Source: Corynebacterium atypicum (GTDB taxonomy: Bacteria; Actinomycetota; Actinomycetes; Mycobacteriales; Mycobacteriaceae). From it: a stretch of 64,000 bases of DNA. Each line of letters starts with the position of its first letter. The first letter of the stretch is position 1. Location: contig NZ_CP008944.1 in the NCBI RefSeq assembly GCF_000732945.1, forward strand, positions 1,355,784-1,419,783. The letters are read 5' to 3'. Positions 53,944-61,696 of this stretch are shown one piece after another. The notes beneath the pieces were generated by a model. That model did not search any database. It was not told the DNA's origin and saw only the letters and a list, made by a program, of their open reading frames with translations. The position numbers and the translations under genes are program-made.

Positions 53944-54135
53944 GCGTTAATAACCGCAGGTAGAAACGCCGCCGATGCCACATTTTGTCAGCTTTTGAGG
54001 TAACCTAGGCAAGGAACCCACGGCGCGGCTTCTCACCCCCGGACTCTCCCCCAACGTCAGGATTCTGACCTTCGGAAAACATAACATCTGGGATTGATTA
54101 GCCTCGCCTACGCCGAATTCTCAGGAGCATTACCT

Positions 54136-54921
54136 ATGCGCATTGCGCTTTTCTCCACGTGCATCGGCGACGCACTCTTCCCGGACGCCCACAAGGCAAC
54201 GGCTCTTATTTTGAGCCGTCTTGGCCACGAGGTCGTATTCCCGGAGAAGCAGACCTGCTGCGGGCAGATGCACATCAATACCGGTTACCAGCAAGAGGCC
54301 GTGCCGATTATCCGCACGTACGCGGACGCGTTCGCCGACCCCTCGATCGACTGCGTCGTCGCCCCGTCCGGCTCCTGCGCCGGTGCGGTACGCGAGCAGC
54401 ACGTGCGCATCGCCGGGCGCTACGGCGACGCCGCGCTTGTCGACGGCGCCCAGAAGGCCGCGGACAAGACCTACGAGCTCACCGAGTTTCTCTGCGACGT
54501 CGAGGGGCGCACCGATCTCGGCGCCTGGTTCCCGCACCGGGTGACCTACCACTCGTCGTGTCACTCCCTGCGCTTCATCGAGGTGGGCGACAAGCCCTAC
54601 CGGCTGCTTCGTGCGGTCGAGGGCCTCGACCTCGTCGACCTACCCAACTCTGAGGAGTGCTGTGGCTTCGGCGGCACCTTCGCGCTGAAGAACGCCGAGG
54701 TATCGGCCGCCATGGTCTCGGACAAAGTGCGCAACATCAAGTCCACCGGGGCTGAATACGTTACCGCTGGCGATTCGTCGTGCCTGCTGAACATCGTGGG
54801 CGCGCTCTCGCGCCAGCAGGCCGGGATTAGGGCAGTCCACATCGCAGAGATCCTGGCTTCCACCCGCGAACATCCCTGGACGCCCAAGGAGGCGGCCTAC
54901 AAGCGAGAGGTCATGCTATGA
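54136..54921 (+). CDS. lutA: Lactate utilisation protein A (Fe-S, CCG domains)
   Basis: Component of LutABC, the cytosolic Fe-S L-lactate dehydrogenase complex that oxidises L-lactate to pyruvate. The 261-residue protein has two Cys-rich CCG-type modules: EKQTCCGQMHINTGY with SGSCAG upstream in the fold, and SCHSLR followed by NSEECCGFGGTFALK. GGAGC lies 9 bp before the ATG at 54136; an in-frame start 14 codons earlier is less likely. The stop overlaps the lutB ATG (ATGA). Confidence 0.93.
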   Translation: MRIALFSTCIGDALFPDAHKATALILSRLGHEVVFPEKQTCCGQMHINTGYQQEAVPIIRTYADAFADPSIDCVVAPSGSCAGAVREQHVRIAGRYGDAALVDGAQKAADKTYELTEFLCDVEGRTDLGAWFPHRVTYHSSCHSLRFIEVGDKPYRLLRAVEGLDLVDLPNSEECCGFGGTFALKNAEVSAAMVSDKVRNIKSTGAEYVTAGDSSCLLNIVGALSRQQAGIRAVHIAEILASTREHPWTPKEAAYKREVML

Positions 54922-56507
54922 CGACCATTAACCTCGGCCAGCCCACAATGCCACCGGTGGCCTCCAAGTCGCCCAGCGCGCTGCGCGGGGACCGCGGCTT
55001 TGTCGCCGCCGCGCACGACGGCCTGGACAACGCCACCCAGCGGCGCAACCTGTTCAACGCCACGCATACCATCCGCGCCAAGCGCGCCCGGGTCGTCGCC
55101 GAGTGCGACGACTGGCAGGACCTACGCTCTGCCGGCTCGGCCACCAAGCAGTACGTCGCGGCACACATGCCGGAGCTGCTGGAGCAGTTCGAGGCGGCGA
55201 TCACGCAGCGCGGCGGCCACGTGCACTGGGCCCGTGACGCCAAGGAGGCCGGTGAGATCGTCACCGATCTGATCAAGGCCACCGGCGAGACGCACGTGGT
55301 CAAGATCAAGTCGATGGCCACCCAGGAGATCGACCTCAACGAGGTCCTCAAGGACAACGGCATCCACGCCCGCGAGACCGACCTCGCCGAACTCATTGTG
55401 CAGCTCGGCCACGATCGCCCCTCGCACATTCTGGTGCCCGCCATTCACCGCAACCGCGCGGAGATTCGCGATATCTTCGTCCGCGAGATGCCGAACACGG
55501 ACGAGTCCCTGCCCGCCAACCCGCCAGAGCTCGCTGAGGCCTCCCGACTGTTCCTGCGCGAGCAGTTCATGAAGGCCAAGGTCGCCATTTCCGGCTGCAA
55601 CTTTGGCGTTGCGGAAACCGGCACCGTCTCGATCGTCGAGTCCGAGGGCAACGGGCGTATGTGTCTGACCCTTCCGGACACCCTGATCTCTGTGATGGGC
55701 ATCGAAAAGCTTTTGCCCAAGTTCGAAGATCTGGGAGTCTTCCTGCAGCTGCTGCCGCGCAGCTCCACCGGCGAGCGGATGAACCCGTACACCTCACTGT
55801 GGCCCGGGGTAACCGAAGGCGACGGCCCGCAGGACTTCCACCTGGTGCTCCTAGATAACGGTCGCACCCACGCACTGGCCAACCCGATCGGCCGCGAAGC
55901 GCTGAAGTGTATTCGGTGCTCGGCCTGCCTGAACGTGTGCCCGGTCTACGAGCGCGCCGGTGGACACGCCTACGGCTCCGTCTACCCGGGCCCCATCGGG
56001 GCGATCATCACCCCGCAGCTGACCGGCATCGAATCCACCGACGATCCCTCGGCGTCGCTGCCCTACGCGTCCTCGTTGTGCGGGCGCTGCGACGAGGTCT
56101 GCCCGGTGAAGATCCCGATCACCGACGTACTGCTCGAGATGCGCCACCAGAAGATCAAGAACCACAAGCCAAAGATCGAGGGCGCGATCCTCGGTGCGGC
56201 CGGGCTGTTCATGGGCAACTCCAAGCTCTGGGACAACCTTATGCGCGTCGTCTTCATGGGCCGCATCCTCGGCGGATTCAACCACACGATCTCGCACTTG
56301 CCGAGCTTCCTGTCGGGCTGGACGAACGTGCGCAACACCGCGGTGCCGCCCAAGAAGACGTTCCGCCAATGGTGGGAGTCGGACGAGGCCAAGGAGCTGT
56401 TGGCTCAGGCCCGCCGCGAGGGCCTGCCTAACAACGCCGGCGCCGCGGAAGGCAGCACCGCCGACGCTGAGCCGAAGTCCAGCGCAGATAACGACAAGGA
56501 GGCCTAG
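54918..56507 (+). CDS. lutB: Lactate utilisation protein B (ferredoxin-type)
   Basis: Large subunit of LutABC, 529 residues. The N-terminal LUD domain (about 60-300; HVVKIKSMATQEIDLNEVL, ISGCNFGVAETGTVSIVESEGNGRM) is followed by two 4Fe-4S motifs, CIRCSACLNVCPVYERAG (about 330-347) and CGRCDEVCPVKIP (about 390-402), and a C-terminal DUF3390-like region. A low-complexity Ala/Ser tail ends the protein. Overlaps lutA by 4 bp and precedes lutC by 3 bp. Confidence 0.94.
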   Translation: MTTINLGQPTMPPVASKSPSALRGDRGFVAAAHDGLDNATQRRNLFNATHTIRAKRARVVAECDDWQDLRSAGSATKQYVAAHMPELLEQFEAAITQRGGHVHWARDAKEAGEIVTDLIKATGETHVVKIKSMATQEIDLNEVLKDNGIHARETDLAELIVQLGHDRPSHILVPAIHRNRAEIRDIFVREMPNTDESLPANPPELAEASRLFLREQFMKAKVAISGCNFGVAETGTVSIVESEGNGRMCLTLPDTLISVMGIEKLLPKFEDLGVFLQLLPRSSTGERMNPYTSLWPGVTEGDGPQDFHLVLLDNGRTHALANPIGREALKCIRCSACLNVCPVYERAGGHAYGSVYPGPIGAIITPQLTGIESTDDPSASLPYASSLCGRCDEVCPVKIPITDVLLEMRHQKIKNHKPKIEGAILGAAGLFMGNSKLWDNLMRVVFMGRILGGFNHTISHLPSFLSGWTNVRNTAVPPKKTFRQWWESDEAKELLAQARREGLPNNAGAAEGSTADAEPKSSADNDKEA

Positions 56508-56510
56508 GCG

Positions 56511-57161
56511 ATGGTATCGGAAGAAAAACGCAACCAAGAGGCCAAGGCCGAGATTTTGAAGCGCATCCGCGACGCGCAGCAGCTCTCTGGTACCCCTGCT
56601 GACGTGGAGATCCCCCGCAATTACCGGCAGACCTCCGACATGGGCCGCGACGAGCTGCGCGAGCTGCTTGTCGACCGTCTCGTCGACTACCGCGCCGACG
56701 TGGCGACGTGCTCCAGCGACGATCTGCCCGCCACCCTGGGCCGGGTGTTGGGCGAGCGCAAGGTGTCTACCGTGCGGTACGCCGAAGGCCTCGATAAGGC
56801 CCTGTTCGCCGAGGTCGACGCCACCTGCGAGCCCGACAGCCGGGACAGCGACCCGCACGCCCTCAACGAGGTCGATGCCGTGGTCACCGACTCGCACGTC
56901 TCGGCGGCGCAGACCGGCACGATCTGTTTGCAATCAAACCCGACCAATGGCCGCCGGGCTCTGACCCTGGTCCCTGACCGCCACGTGTGCATCGTGCATA
57001 TGGACACGGTGGTCTACGGAGTGCCCGAGATGGTCGCTCGCCTTGACCCCGAGCTGCCCGTCACGATGATTTCGGGCCCTTCGGCCACCTCGGACATCGA
57101 GCTTGCGCGCGTCGAAGGCGTTCACGGGCCGCGCGATTTGGCCGTCATCATCGTGGACTAA
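56511..57161 (+). CDS. lutC: Lactate utilisation protein C
   Basis: Third LutABC subunit, 216 residues, LUD domain. Recognisable segments are VDAVVTDSHVSAAQTGTICLQSNPTNGRRALTLVPDRHVCIVHMDTVV and ISGPSATSDIELARVEGVHGPRDLAVIIVD, the family's C-terminal signature. Last gene of the operon; a terminator follows about 90 bp downstream. Confidence 0.93.
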   Translation: MVSEEKRNQEAKAEILKRIRDAQQLSGTPADVEIPRNYRQTSDMGRDELRELLVDRLVDYRADVATCSSDDLPATLGRVLGERKVSTVRYAEGLDKALFAEVDATCEPDSRDSDPHALNEVDAVVTDSHVSAAQTGTICLQSNPTNGRRALTLVPDRHVCIVHMDTVVYGVPEMVARLDPELPVTMISGPSATSDIELARVEGVHGPRDLAVIIVD

Positions 57162-57250
57162 GCGCCTCCAGTCAACGTCGCAGACGACGCACGCTTGCTA
57201 CGCGGGTGCGAGATACCTCTCGCCTCCGCGTCTAGCCCGCACGGCTTGGA

Positions 57251-57283
57251 CCCCGGTAGCTTCCCGCTGCCGGGGGCTTTTTT
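57251..57283 (+). terminator. Rho-independent terminator of lutABC
   Basis: CCCCGGTAGC and GCTGCCGGGG form a stem with one non-Watson-Crick position and a short loop, followed by GGCTTTTTTG with six T. It clearly ends the lactate operon and separates it from the next one. Confidence 0.85.
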
Positions 57284-57388
57284 GTCCCCCGTACGAGCCA
57301 TTTAAAACGTCTTTTGCCGGTCTTAACCGGCCGCGGTCCGCTAAGGGTAAGACATATCTCCCCGAAGCCATGTCATATTTCCAGGTTG

Positions 57389-57413
57389 GACGTTTGTACA
57401 CTAGGTAAACGTC
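57389..57413. promoter_or_regulatory. Inverted repeat GACGTTT-N11-AAACGTC, candidate TetR operator
   Basis: Two perfect 7-bp arms separated by 11 bp lie about 90 bp upstream of the first gene of the operon. Size and symmetry suit a dimeric TetR-family repressor, and a TetR gene lies at the far end of the operon. A -10-like TACACT lies inside it (57397-57402). Confidence 0.45.
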
Positions 57414-57436
57414 GTGGTCAGCCCCTAAACTCGGGA

Positions 57437-57474
57437 GTGTCACGCCCGGTAATTTATATATATATTTTTCCGGG
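57437..57474 (+). promoter_or_regulatory. Promoter with overlapping AT-rich near-palindrome
   Basis: GTGTCA (57437-57442), 18 bp, then TATATT (57461-57466) is a plausible promoter. The interval 57445-57474 begins CCCGG, ends CCGGG and is nearly self-complementary over 30 bp through a TATATATATA core, with three mismatched pairs. An operator placed over a promoter is the simplest reading. Confidence 0.5.
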
Positions 57475-57500
57475 TTTAATCTTCCTAGTGAAGGGTTGGC

Positions 57501-58001
57501 ATGAAAGATATCAACGTGGTTGGCACGCCCAACGCCACTGAGGACGTCTACCACCACATCAAACCGGGCCGCACCCGTGCGCCGTTCTTGCGCTACATCA
57601 GGATCGACCTGCCACGGCTTACTAAAGCCCTGCTTCTCCTGGTCGTAGCTGTCATCGGCGCAATGGCGGCCATCGTGGCGCTCTCCGATCACCTCCCATT
57701 TTCGGGCGCGGACATCGCGCTGTGGGCCGTGGTCGTGCTGGCGGTGATCTACCTCGCCTTTGGGCTGTGCACCAAGCTGCGTATCTGGGACTACGGCAGC
57801 TACGTGGCCTCCGCAGCCGTGCTGGTATACATCGGCGGGCTCTTCGGCGACGCTCCTTACGTGTGGAACGGCGCGAGCATCGAGCTTGCCGCCGCTTGGA
57901 ACACGATGCTCATCGCCTCCGTCGCCTATTGGGTGCTCAACTGGGCCGTGAACTACGGCATGTTGTCTGCCTGGCCAGACACCCAGGGCTTTACAGACTA
58001 G
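57501..58001 (+). CDS. Unrecognised four-helix membrane protein, first gene of the Mo operon
   Basis: A 166-residue protein I cannot assign to a family. The first 40 residues are hydrophilic and basic, probably cytoplasmic, followed by four hydrophobic segments (about 42-63, 72-92, 100-116 and 128-152). No Cys pair or heme-type His pair is visible. GAAGGG lies 6 bp before the ATG. It precedes the cytochrome b-molybdenum fusion by 18 bp, so it is probably a membrane subunit or assembly factor of that complex. Confidence 0.75.
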   Translation: MKDINVVGTPNATEDVYHHIKPGRTRAPFLRYIRIDLPRLTKALLLLVVAVIGAMAAIVALSDHLPFSGADIALWAVVVLAVIYLAFGLCTKLRIWDYGSYVASAAVLVYIGGLFGDAPYVWNGASIELAAAWNTMLIASVAYWVLNWAVNYGMLSAWPDTQGFTD

Positions 58002-58019
58002 AACGCGAGGGAAAGAACA

Positions 58020-59504
58020 ATGGAATTTGGGTTTCCGTGGTGGTTGCGCGCCGAGCACTTCCTCAACATCATCTTCGTCACCTTCTTTATTCGCTCGGGC
58101 ATCGAGATCCTGGGTACTTACCCGCGCCTGCACCGCAAGGTGCAAAACCAGCCGGGTGACCAGTGGGCTCAGTTCACGATCAAGGAGAAGCCGAAGCACA
58201 AGTACTATGCGGTCAGCTCGGAGTATGAGAACTACTCGCCGATTGTTTCGCTGCCTGGCTATGGCAAGCTCGGCCAGGGCCGCTACTGGCACTTCATCAT
58301 GGTCATGGGCTATGTGCTGTGCTTCTTGATCTATTACGTGCTGCTCGCCGTGACCGGCCAGTGGCGCCGCTACGTCCCGCAGAGCTGGGACGTCTTCCCG
58401 CAGGCCGTCGATGACATCCTGCATTACCTGGCCTTCCAGATCCCCGAACACCTTCCGGGCATGCCGTTCAACGCCGTGCAGCAGCTGTCTTATGGCGTGA
58501 TCATCTTGATCCTGCCGGGCTTCATGATCTTCACCGGGCTCTTCCAGTCCCCGGCGGTGAACACGCACTTCGCCGGGCTAACCAAGGCGCTGGGCGGCCG
58601 GCAGGTCATCCGCACCATGCACTTCTGGGGGCTCATCGTCTACGTCGTCTTCATCGTCATCCACGTGGCGATGGTCATCGCCCACGGCTACGGCCACGAG
58701 GTCTCCAAGATGGTCTTCGGCCACACCGACCGGCCGATCGCCGCGGGCGTCATCTTCACCGGCATGCTGGCCCTGGTGGTCTTCCTCCACGTGCTGGCCA
58801 CCAAGACGTCGCTGCACAACCCGCACATCGTGCAGAAGCTGAACAACATCATCGTCCGTCCGCTCACCCGCCAGCTGATCAAAATGCCGAGCAAGCAGGA
58901 TTTCAGTGGCGTTGAGACCGGCCGGCTCTTCCGCGGCTCTGGCTGCCCGCCAGAGCTTGACGAGTACAACGCGATGGTGGCCAACAACTACACCGAGGAC
59001 TACTACCTGGAGATCGGCGGCTTTGTGGAGCGCCCGATGGTGCTCTCGCTAAAAGACCTCCGCGAGATCGCCGGCGACCACTACCAAAAGACCATGCACA
59101 ACTGCGTGCAGGGCTTCTCTTCGGTAGGCAAGTGGGGCGGGATGCCGCTGAGCAAGCTTCTCGAGCTCGCCGGCCCGTTGCCCGGGGCCACCGACGTGGT
59201 GTTCAAGAGCTTCCAGAACATGGGCCGCGACGACGAGATCTACGACGAGTCCTTCTACTACGAGTCCGCGCCCATGGTCGAGGCCACCCAGCCGCAGACG
59301 CTGATCGCGATCAGCCTCAACGACGAGGATATCCCGGTCGAAAACGGCGCGCCCGTGCGTCTGCGTCTGGAGACCTCCACCGGCTTCCGCTCGATTAAGT
59401 GGGTCGAGGCGATTGAGGTGGTCAACCGCTACGACATCGTCGGCAAGGGCAAGGGCGGCTGGTTCGAAGACAACGACGACTACGACCGCATGCAGATGAT
59501 CTAG
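58020..59504 (+). CDS. Cytochrome b561-like membrane domain fused to a molybdopterin oxidoreductase domain
   Basis: A 494-residue fusion. Residues 1-270 contain five hydrophobic segments with b-type heme-ligand candidates His13, His91, His201, His215 and His222, resembling the Ni/Fe-hydrogenase cytochrome b / b561 group. Residues about 315-480 match the sulfite oxidase/YedY molybdopterin domain. Its Mo-ligand candidate is Cys362 in NCVQGFSSVGKWGGMPLSKLLELAG, and FKSFQNMG and ETSTGFRSIKWVEAIEVV are typical late motifs. No signal or Tat peptide is present. Basic residues after TM1, TM3 and TM5 suggest a cytoplasmic C-terminal domain. Electrons probably pass between the Mo site and quinone through heme; direction and substrate are unknown. 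Confidence 0.82.
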   Translation: MEFGFPWWLRAEHFLNIIFVTFFIRSGIEILGTYPRLHRKVQNQPGDQWAQFTIKEKPKHKYYAVSSEYENYSPIVSLPGYGKLGQGRYWHFIMVMGYVLCFLIYYVLLAVTGQWRRYVPQSWDVFPQAVDDILHYLAFQIPEHLPGMPFNAVQQLSYGVIILILPGFMIFTGLFQSPAVNTHFAGLTKALGGRQVIRTMHFWGLIVYVVFIVIHVAMVIAHGYGHEVSKMVFGHTDRPIAAGVIFTGMLALVVFLHVLATKTSLHNPHIVQKLNNIIVRPLTRQLIKMPSKQDFSGVETGRLFRGSGCPPELDEYNAMVANNYTEDYYLEIGGFVERPMVLSLKDLREIAGDHYQKTMHNCVQGFSSVGKWGGMPLSKLLELAGPLPGATDVVFKSFQNMGRDDEIYDESFYYESAPMVEATQPQTLIAISLNDEDIPVENGAPVRLRLETSTGFRSIKWVEAIEVVNRYDIVGKGKGGWFEDNDDYDRMQMI

Positions 59505-59518
59505 AAGGGTCGAAGAAC

Positions 59519-60232
59519 ATGTATCCCTTACACAAAGACATCGAGCTCGACGACGCCGCGCAGAAGCGCGTGTACCAGTACATCGCGCAGACCGGTTTCG
59601 GATTCGAGGGCACGACCGCGGACGACTACCAGATCCAGCCGGTGGCCAAGTACCTGGGCTGGAACTTCACCAAGGAAGACCTCGAGGCCTTCGCTGTCGG
59701 CTTGCGGTGCACCAAGCCGGGTATGGAGCGCTACCACACCTTCATCCGGATGAGCTACGAGCAGCTGGTGGGCGCAGAAAACCCGAAGATTCTCGAGCTC
59801 AACGAGCCGGTGCTGGCCACCGACACGCTGCGCATGCAGCGCTGGCGCAGCACCCGCACCGGCCCGGCGCGCACGGGGGTGGACTCGTACGCCACCACCG
59901 ACGGCTCCGCCCCCGGGGTCGACTTGGACTTGCAGATGCTCATCGACGTGCTTGGCGACGTCGTGCATTTCGCCCAGGCGGGCAACGGCCCGACCTCCTG
60001 GGGGCAGCGCGACCTGGCCATCGACTTTGGCACCTTGCTGGCCGGGCGGTACCCGCGGTTGAAGCACCTCGAGACGGTGGGCAAGCTGCGCGACGACCAA
60101 CTGGAAAAGCTGAAGGCCTTCGAGAAGTCCTTCACCGAGCTGACGGACACCCTCAAGTCGTTGGCGCTGCCGACGATCGAGGATTACCGCACGCCCGAGA
60201 AGCGCCCGCACGCCCAGCACAACACCCGCTAA
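59519..60232 (+). CDS. Unrecognised soluble protein of the Mo operon
   Basis: A 237-residue hydrophilic protein with no membrane segment or signal peptide and only one Cys. It begins MYPLHKDIELDDAAQKRVYQYIAQTG. I see no known domain. The C-terminal third is helical and Lys/Leu-rich (LRDDQLEKLKAFEKSFTELTDTLKSL), possibly a coiled coil. It starts 14 bp after the fusion gene with GAAGGG upstream. As the only soluble non-enzyme member it could be a cytosolic partner or Mo-cofactor chaperone; this is inference from position only. Confidence 0.7.
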   Translation: MYPLHKDIELDDAAQKRVYQYIAQTGFGFEGTTADDYQIQPVAKYLGWNFTKEDLEAFAVGLRCTKPGMERYHTFIRMSYEQLVGAENPKILELNEPVLATDTLRMQRWRSTRTGPARTGVDSYATTDGSAPGVDLDLQMLIDVLGDVVHFAQAGNGPTSWGQRDLAIDFGTLLAGRYPRLKHLETVGKLRDDQLEKLKAFEKSFTELTDTLKSLALPTIEDYRTPEKRPHAQHNTR

Positions 60233-60276
60233 AAAGCCCCCATTGGCTTTTACTAGGACATGCAAAGGACAATTCC

Positions 60277-60558
60277 ATGGAACTAGACGCAATGACCATT
60301 TCCGGGCTGATCGCCTCGGTCGCGTTGCTCGTCGGCTTCGCCCTGCTCACGGTGGGCAAGCTGACCATCGATCACCACACCTACCAGTGGCTCAACACCA
60401 TCGGCGCGGGCTTTTTGGCCTACTCGGCCTATGCGACCAACCCGATCAACTGGGGCGTGTTCCTCACCGAGGCGATCTGGAGCCTCATCGGCCTGTACGG
60501 TGTCTTCCGTATTTGGCAGAAGCGCAAGAAGGACTCGACGAGCTCCCGGGTCCAGTAG
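60277..60558 (+). CDS. Small membrane protein, CBU_0592-like (first copy)
   Basis: A 93-residue protein with three hydrophobic segments (about 8-27, 38-54 and 57-77) and a basic C-terminal tail (WQKRKKDSTSSRVQ). The pattern YQWLNTIGAGFLAYSAYATNPINWGVFLTEAIWSLIGLYG matches the small CBU_0592-type family of unknown function. The ATG at 60277 has AAAGGA 7 bp upstream. Clearly related to the next gene, so the pair arose by duplication. Confidence 0.78.
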   Translation: MELDAMTISGLIASVALLVGFALLTVGKLTIDHHTYQWLNTIGAGFLAYSAYATNPINWGVFLTEAIWSLIGLYGVFRIWQKRKKDSTSSRVQ

Positions 60559-60603
60559 CCCGATCGGTAACCGTCACCCATACTTCGAAAGGAACATTCC
60601 CCC

Positions 60604-60918
60604 ATGGAAACTCTCATCGGTGCCCCGATCATTGGGCTCATCGGCGGCGCGCTGTTCGTCATCGCCTACGCCGGACTCAACTTCGGGTTGCTCAAGTCGG
60701 ATTCTTACGTCTACCAGGGCCTGAACTTCTTGGGCGCCTGCGCCTTCGTCTACACCGCCATCGTGCCGTTTAACATCGGCCTTTTTGTCACCGAGTTCGT
60801 CTGGGCCGTCGTGGGTGCCTACGGCATCTTCCTCGCTTACAAGACGAGCAAGAAACGCTCCGCGAACCGCGTTGACGGCGTCGGCGCTGAGGAAATCCCG
60901 CCGAACACCCCCGCCTAG
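60604..60918 (+). CDS. Small membrane protein, CBU_0592-like (second copy)
   Basis: A 104-residue protein with three hydrophobic segments. VYQGLNFLGACAFVYTAIVPFNIGLFVTEFVWAVVGAYGIF aligns with the same stretch of the preceding gene. The C-terminal 25 residues are charged. GAAAGGAA precedes the ATG. The two may form a heterodimer, as small paired membrane proteins often do, possibly as a membrane anchor or quinone-site component of the system. Last gene before a hairpin terminator. Confidence 0.78.
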   Translation: METLIGAPIIGLIGGALFVIAYAGLNFGLLKSDSYVYQGLNFLGACAFVYTAIVPFNIGLFVTEFVWAVVGAYGIFLAYKTSKKRSANRVDGVGAEEIPPNTPA

Positions 60919-60936
60919 AAACCGCACCGCACTATG

Positions 60937-60962
60937 CCGCCCCGTGCCCTGACTCGGGGCGG
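60937..60962 (+). terminator. Hairpin ending the Mo operon
   Basis: CCGCCCCG and CGGGGCGG form a perfect 8-bp stem with a 10-nt loop, 19 bp after the last gene, followed by TTATTGCACTTTG. The T content is modest, so partial read-through into the TetR gene is possible. Confidence 0.6.
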
Positions 60963-60980
60963 TTATTGCACTTTGCTAGT

Positions 60981-61622
60981 GTGAGTTCTTCTCTACCGGA
61001 CACGACGGGCGCGGCGAACGCGCATCCACCCGGCGCCAGCGGTACCGGCCACCAGGATCCGCAACGTCGGGAGCGCATCATCGACTCGACGTTGGCCGTG
61101 ATCGCGGGCGAGGGTGTCCGGCAGACGTCGTTGCGCAAGATCGCCCACCACGCTCGGGTGCCCTTAGGCTCCATCACCTACTACTTCGCCGGCCGCGACG
61201 AGCTCATGGCGGAGGCGTTTAAGAAGTTCACCTCGCTGAGCGCCGCCGAGTTCGCCGCCGCGTTCGACGGCGTGGCCTCGCTAAGCGACGCTCGGTCTGC
61301 GCTGTGTAAGGCACTGAGCTCAGCGGCGACCACGGACCCGCAGGCGATTGCCCTATCGATCGAGATGTACGCGCTGTCGCTGCGCAGCCCGCGCTACCGG
61401 GCGATCTTTCAGCGCTGGTTGCGTCTGTGCCGCCAGGCGATGGCCCAGTATTTCGATCAACAGACCGTGCTCATCATCGACGCCCTCTACGAGGGCTTCC
61501 TTATCCACCGGTTCTTCGAGACGGACACTCACGACGCCGCGCTGGTCCGGAGCGCCGTCGAGCGGCTGACTCCGCCGGAGAGTTTTATCCACCCGCACGC
61601 TGGCGGTAGCGCCGGCGGATAG
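60981..61622 (+). CDS. TetR-family transcriptional regulator
   Basis: A 213-residue regulator. After a disordered N-terminus of about 30 residues comes the TetR DNA-binding domain: RRERIIDSTLAVIAGEGVRQTSLRKIAHHARVPLGSITYYFAGRDELMAEAF, with recognition helix around PLGSITYYF. The C-terminal helical ligand domain is of normal size. The start is uncertain: GTG 60981 is chosen, with TTG 60966 in frame. It sits just downstream of the Mo operon on the same strand, so it probably represses that operon; the inverted repeats upstream of the operon are candidate sites. Confidence 0.85.
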   Translation: MSSSLPDTTGAANAHPPGASGTGHQDPQRRERIIDSTLAVIAGEGVRQTSLRKIAHHARVPLGSITYYFAGRDELMAEAFKKFTSLSAAEFAAAFDGVASLSDARSALCKALSSAATTDPQAIALSIEMYALSLRSPRYRAIFQRWLRLCRQAMAQYFDQQTVLIIDALYEGFLIHRFFETDTHDAALVRSAVERLTPPESFIHPHAGGSAGG

Positions 61623-61624
61623 GA

Positions 61625-61645
61625 GGCGCTGACGCTCTGAGCGCC
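61625..61645 (+). terminator. Weak hairpin after the TetR gene
   Basis: GGCGCT and AGCGCC form a 6-bp stem with a 9-nt loop directly after the TetR stop codon, without a T-tract. A weak terminator or read-through structure before moaA. Confidence 0.3.
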
Positions 61646-61696
61646 GCAGGGTCGCATTTATCTTCTAATAGCCCCGTGCTTATTATGGGAGGGACT

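Larger units (their letters stand above)
53619..54135. other. 517-bp divergent regulatory region, lctP and lutABC
   Basis: No gene is seen. It contains a leader hairpin, a promoter and upstream repeats on the lctP side, and a 12-bp palindrome (53932-53943) nearer lutA. For lutA the best -10-like hexamers are TAACCT (54001-54006) and TAACAT (54082-54087), neither with a convincing -35. Confidence 0.5.
57162..57500. other. 339-bp region between lutABC and the cytochrome-molybdenum operon
   Basis: Contains, in order, the lut terminator, a GCCGGT-CTTA-ACCGGC hairpin (57316-57331), a 25-bp inverted repeat (57389-57413) and an AT-rich near-palindrome overlapping a promoter (57437-57474). A minus-strand open frame through here is a shadow of the downstream genes; no gene is seen. 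Confidence 0.5.

Noticed and set aside
55851..56933. Minus-strand open frame of 360 codons opposite lutB/lutC
   Set aside because: Shadow of two genes with clear Fe-S and LUD motifs.
57451..57470. AT-rich tract as a replication origin or plasmid element
   Set aside because: Only about 20 bp long, no DnaA-box cluster, and directly placed before an operon; a promoter/operator is simpler.
57198..58568. Minus-strand open frame of 456 codons across the 57.2-57.5 kb gap and the Mo operon
   Set aside because: It runs through a terminator, promoter and two convincing plus-strand genes; its product has no domain.
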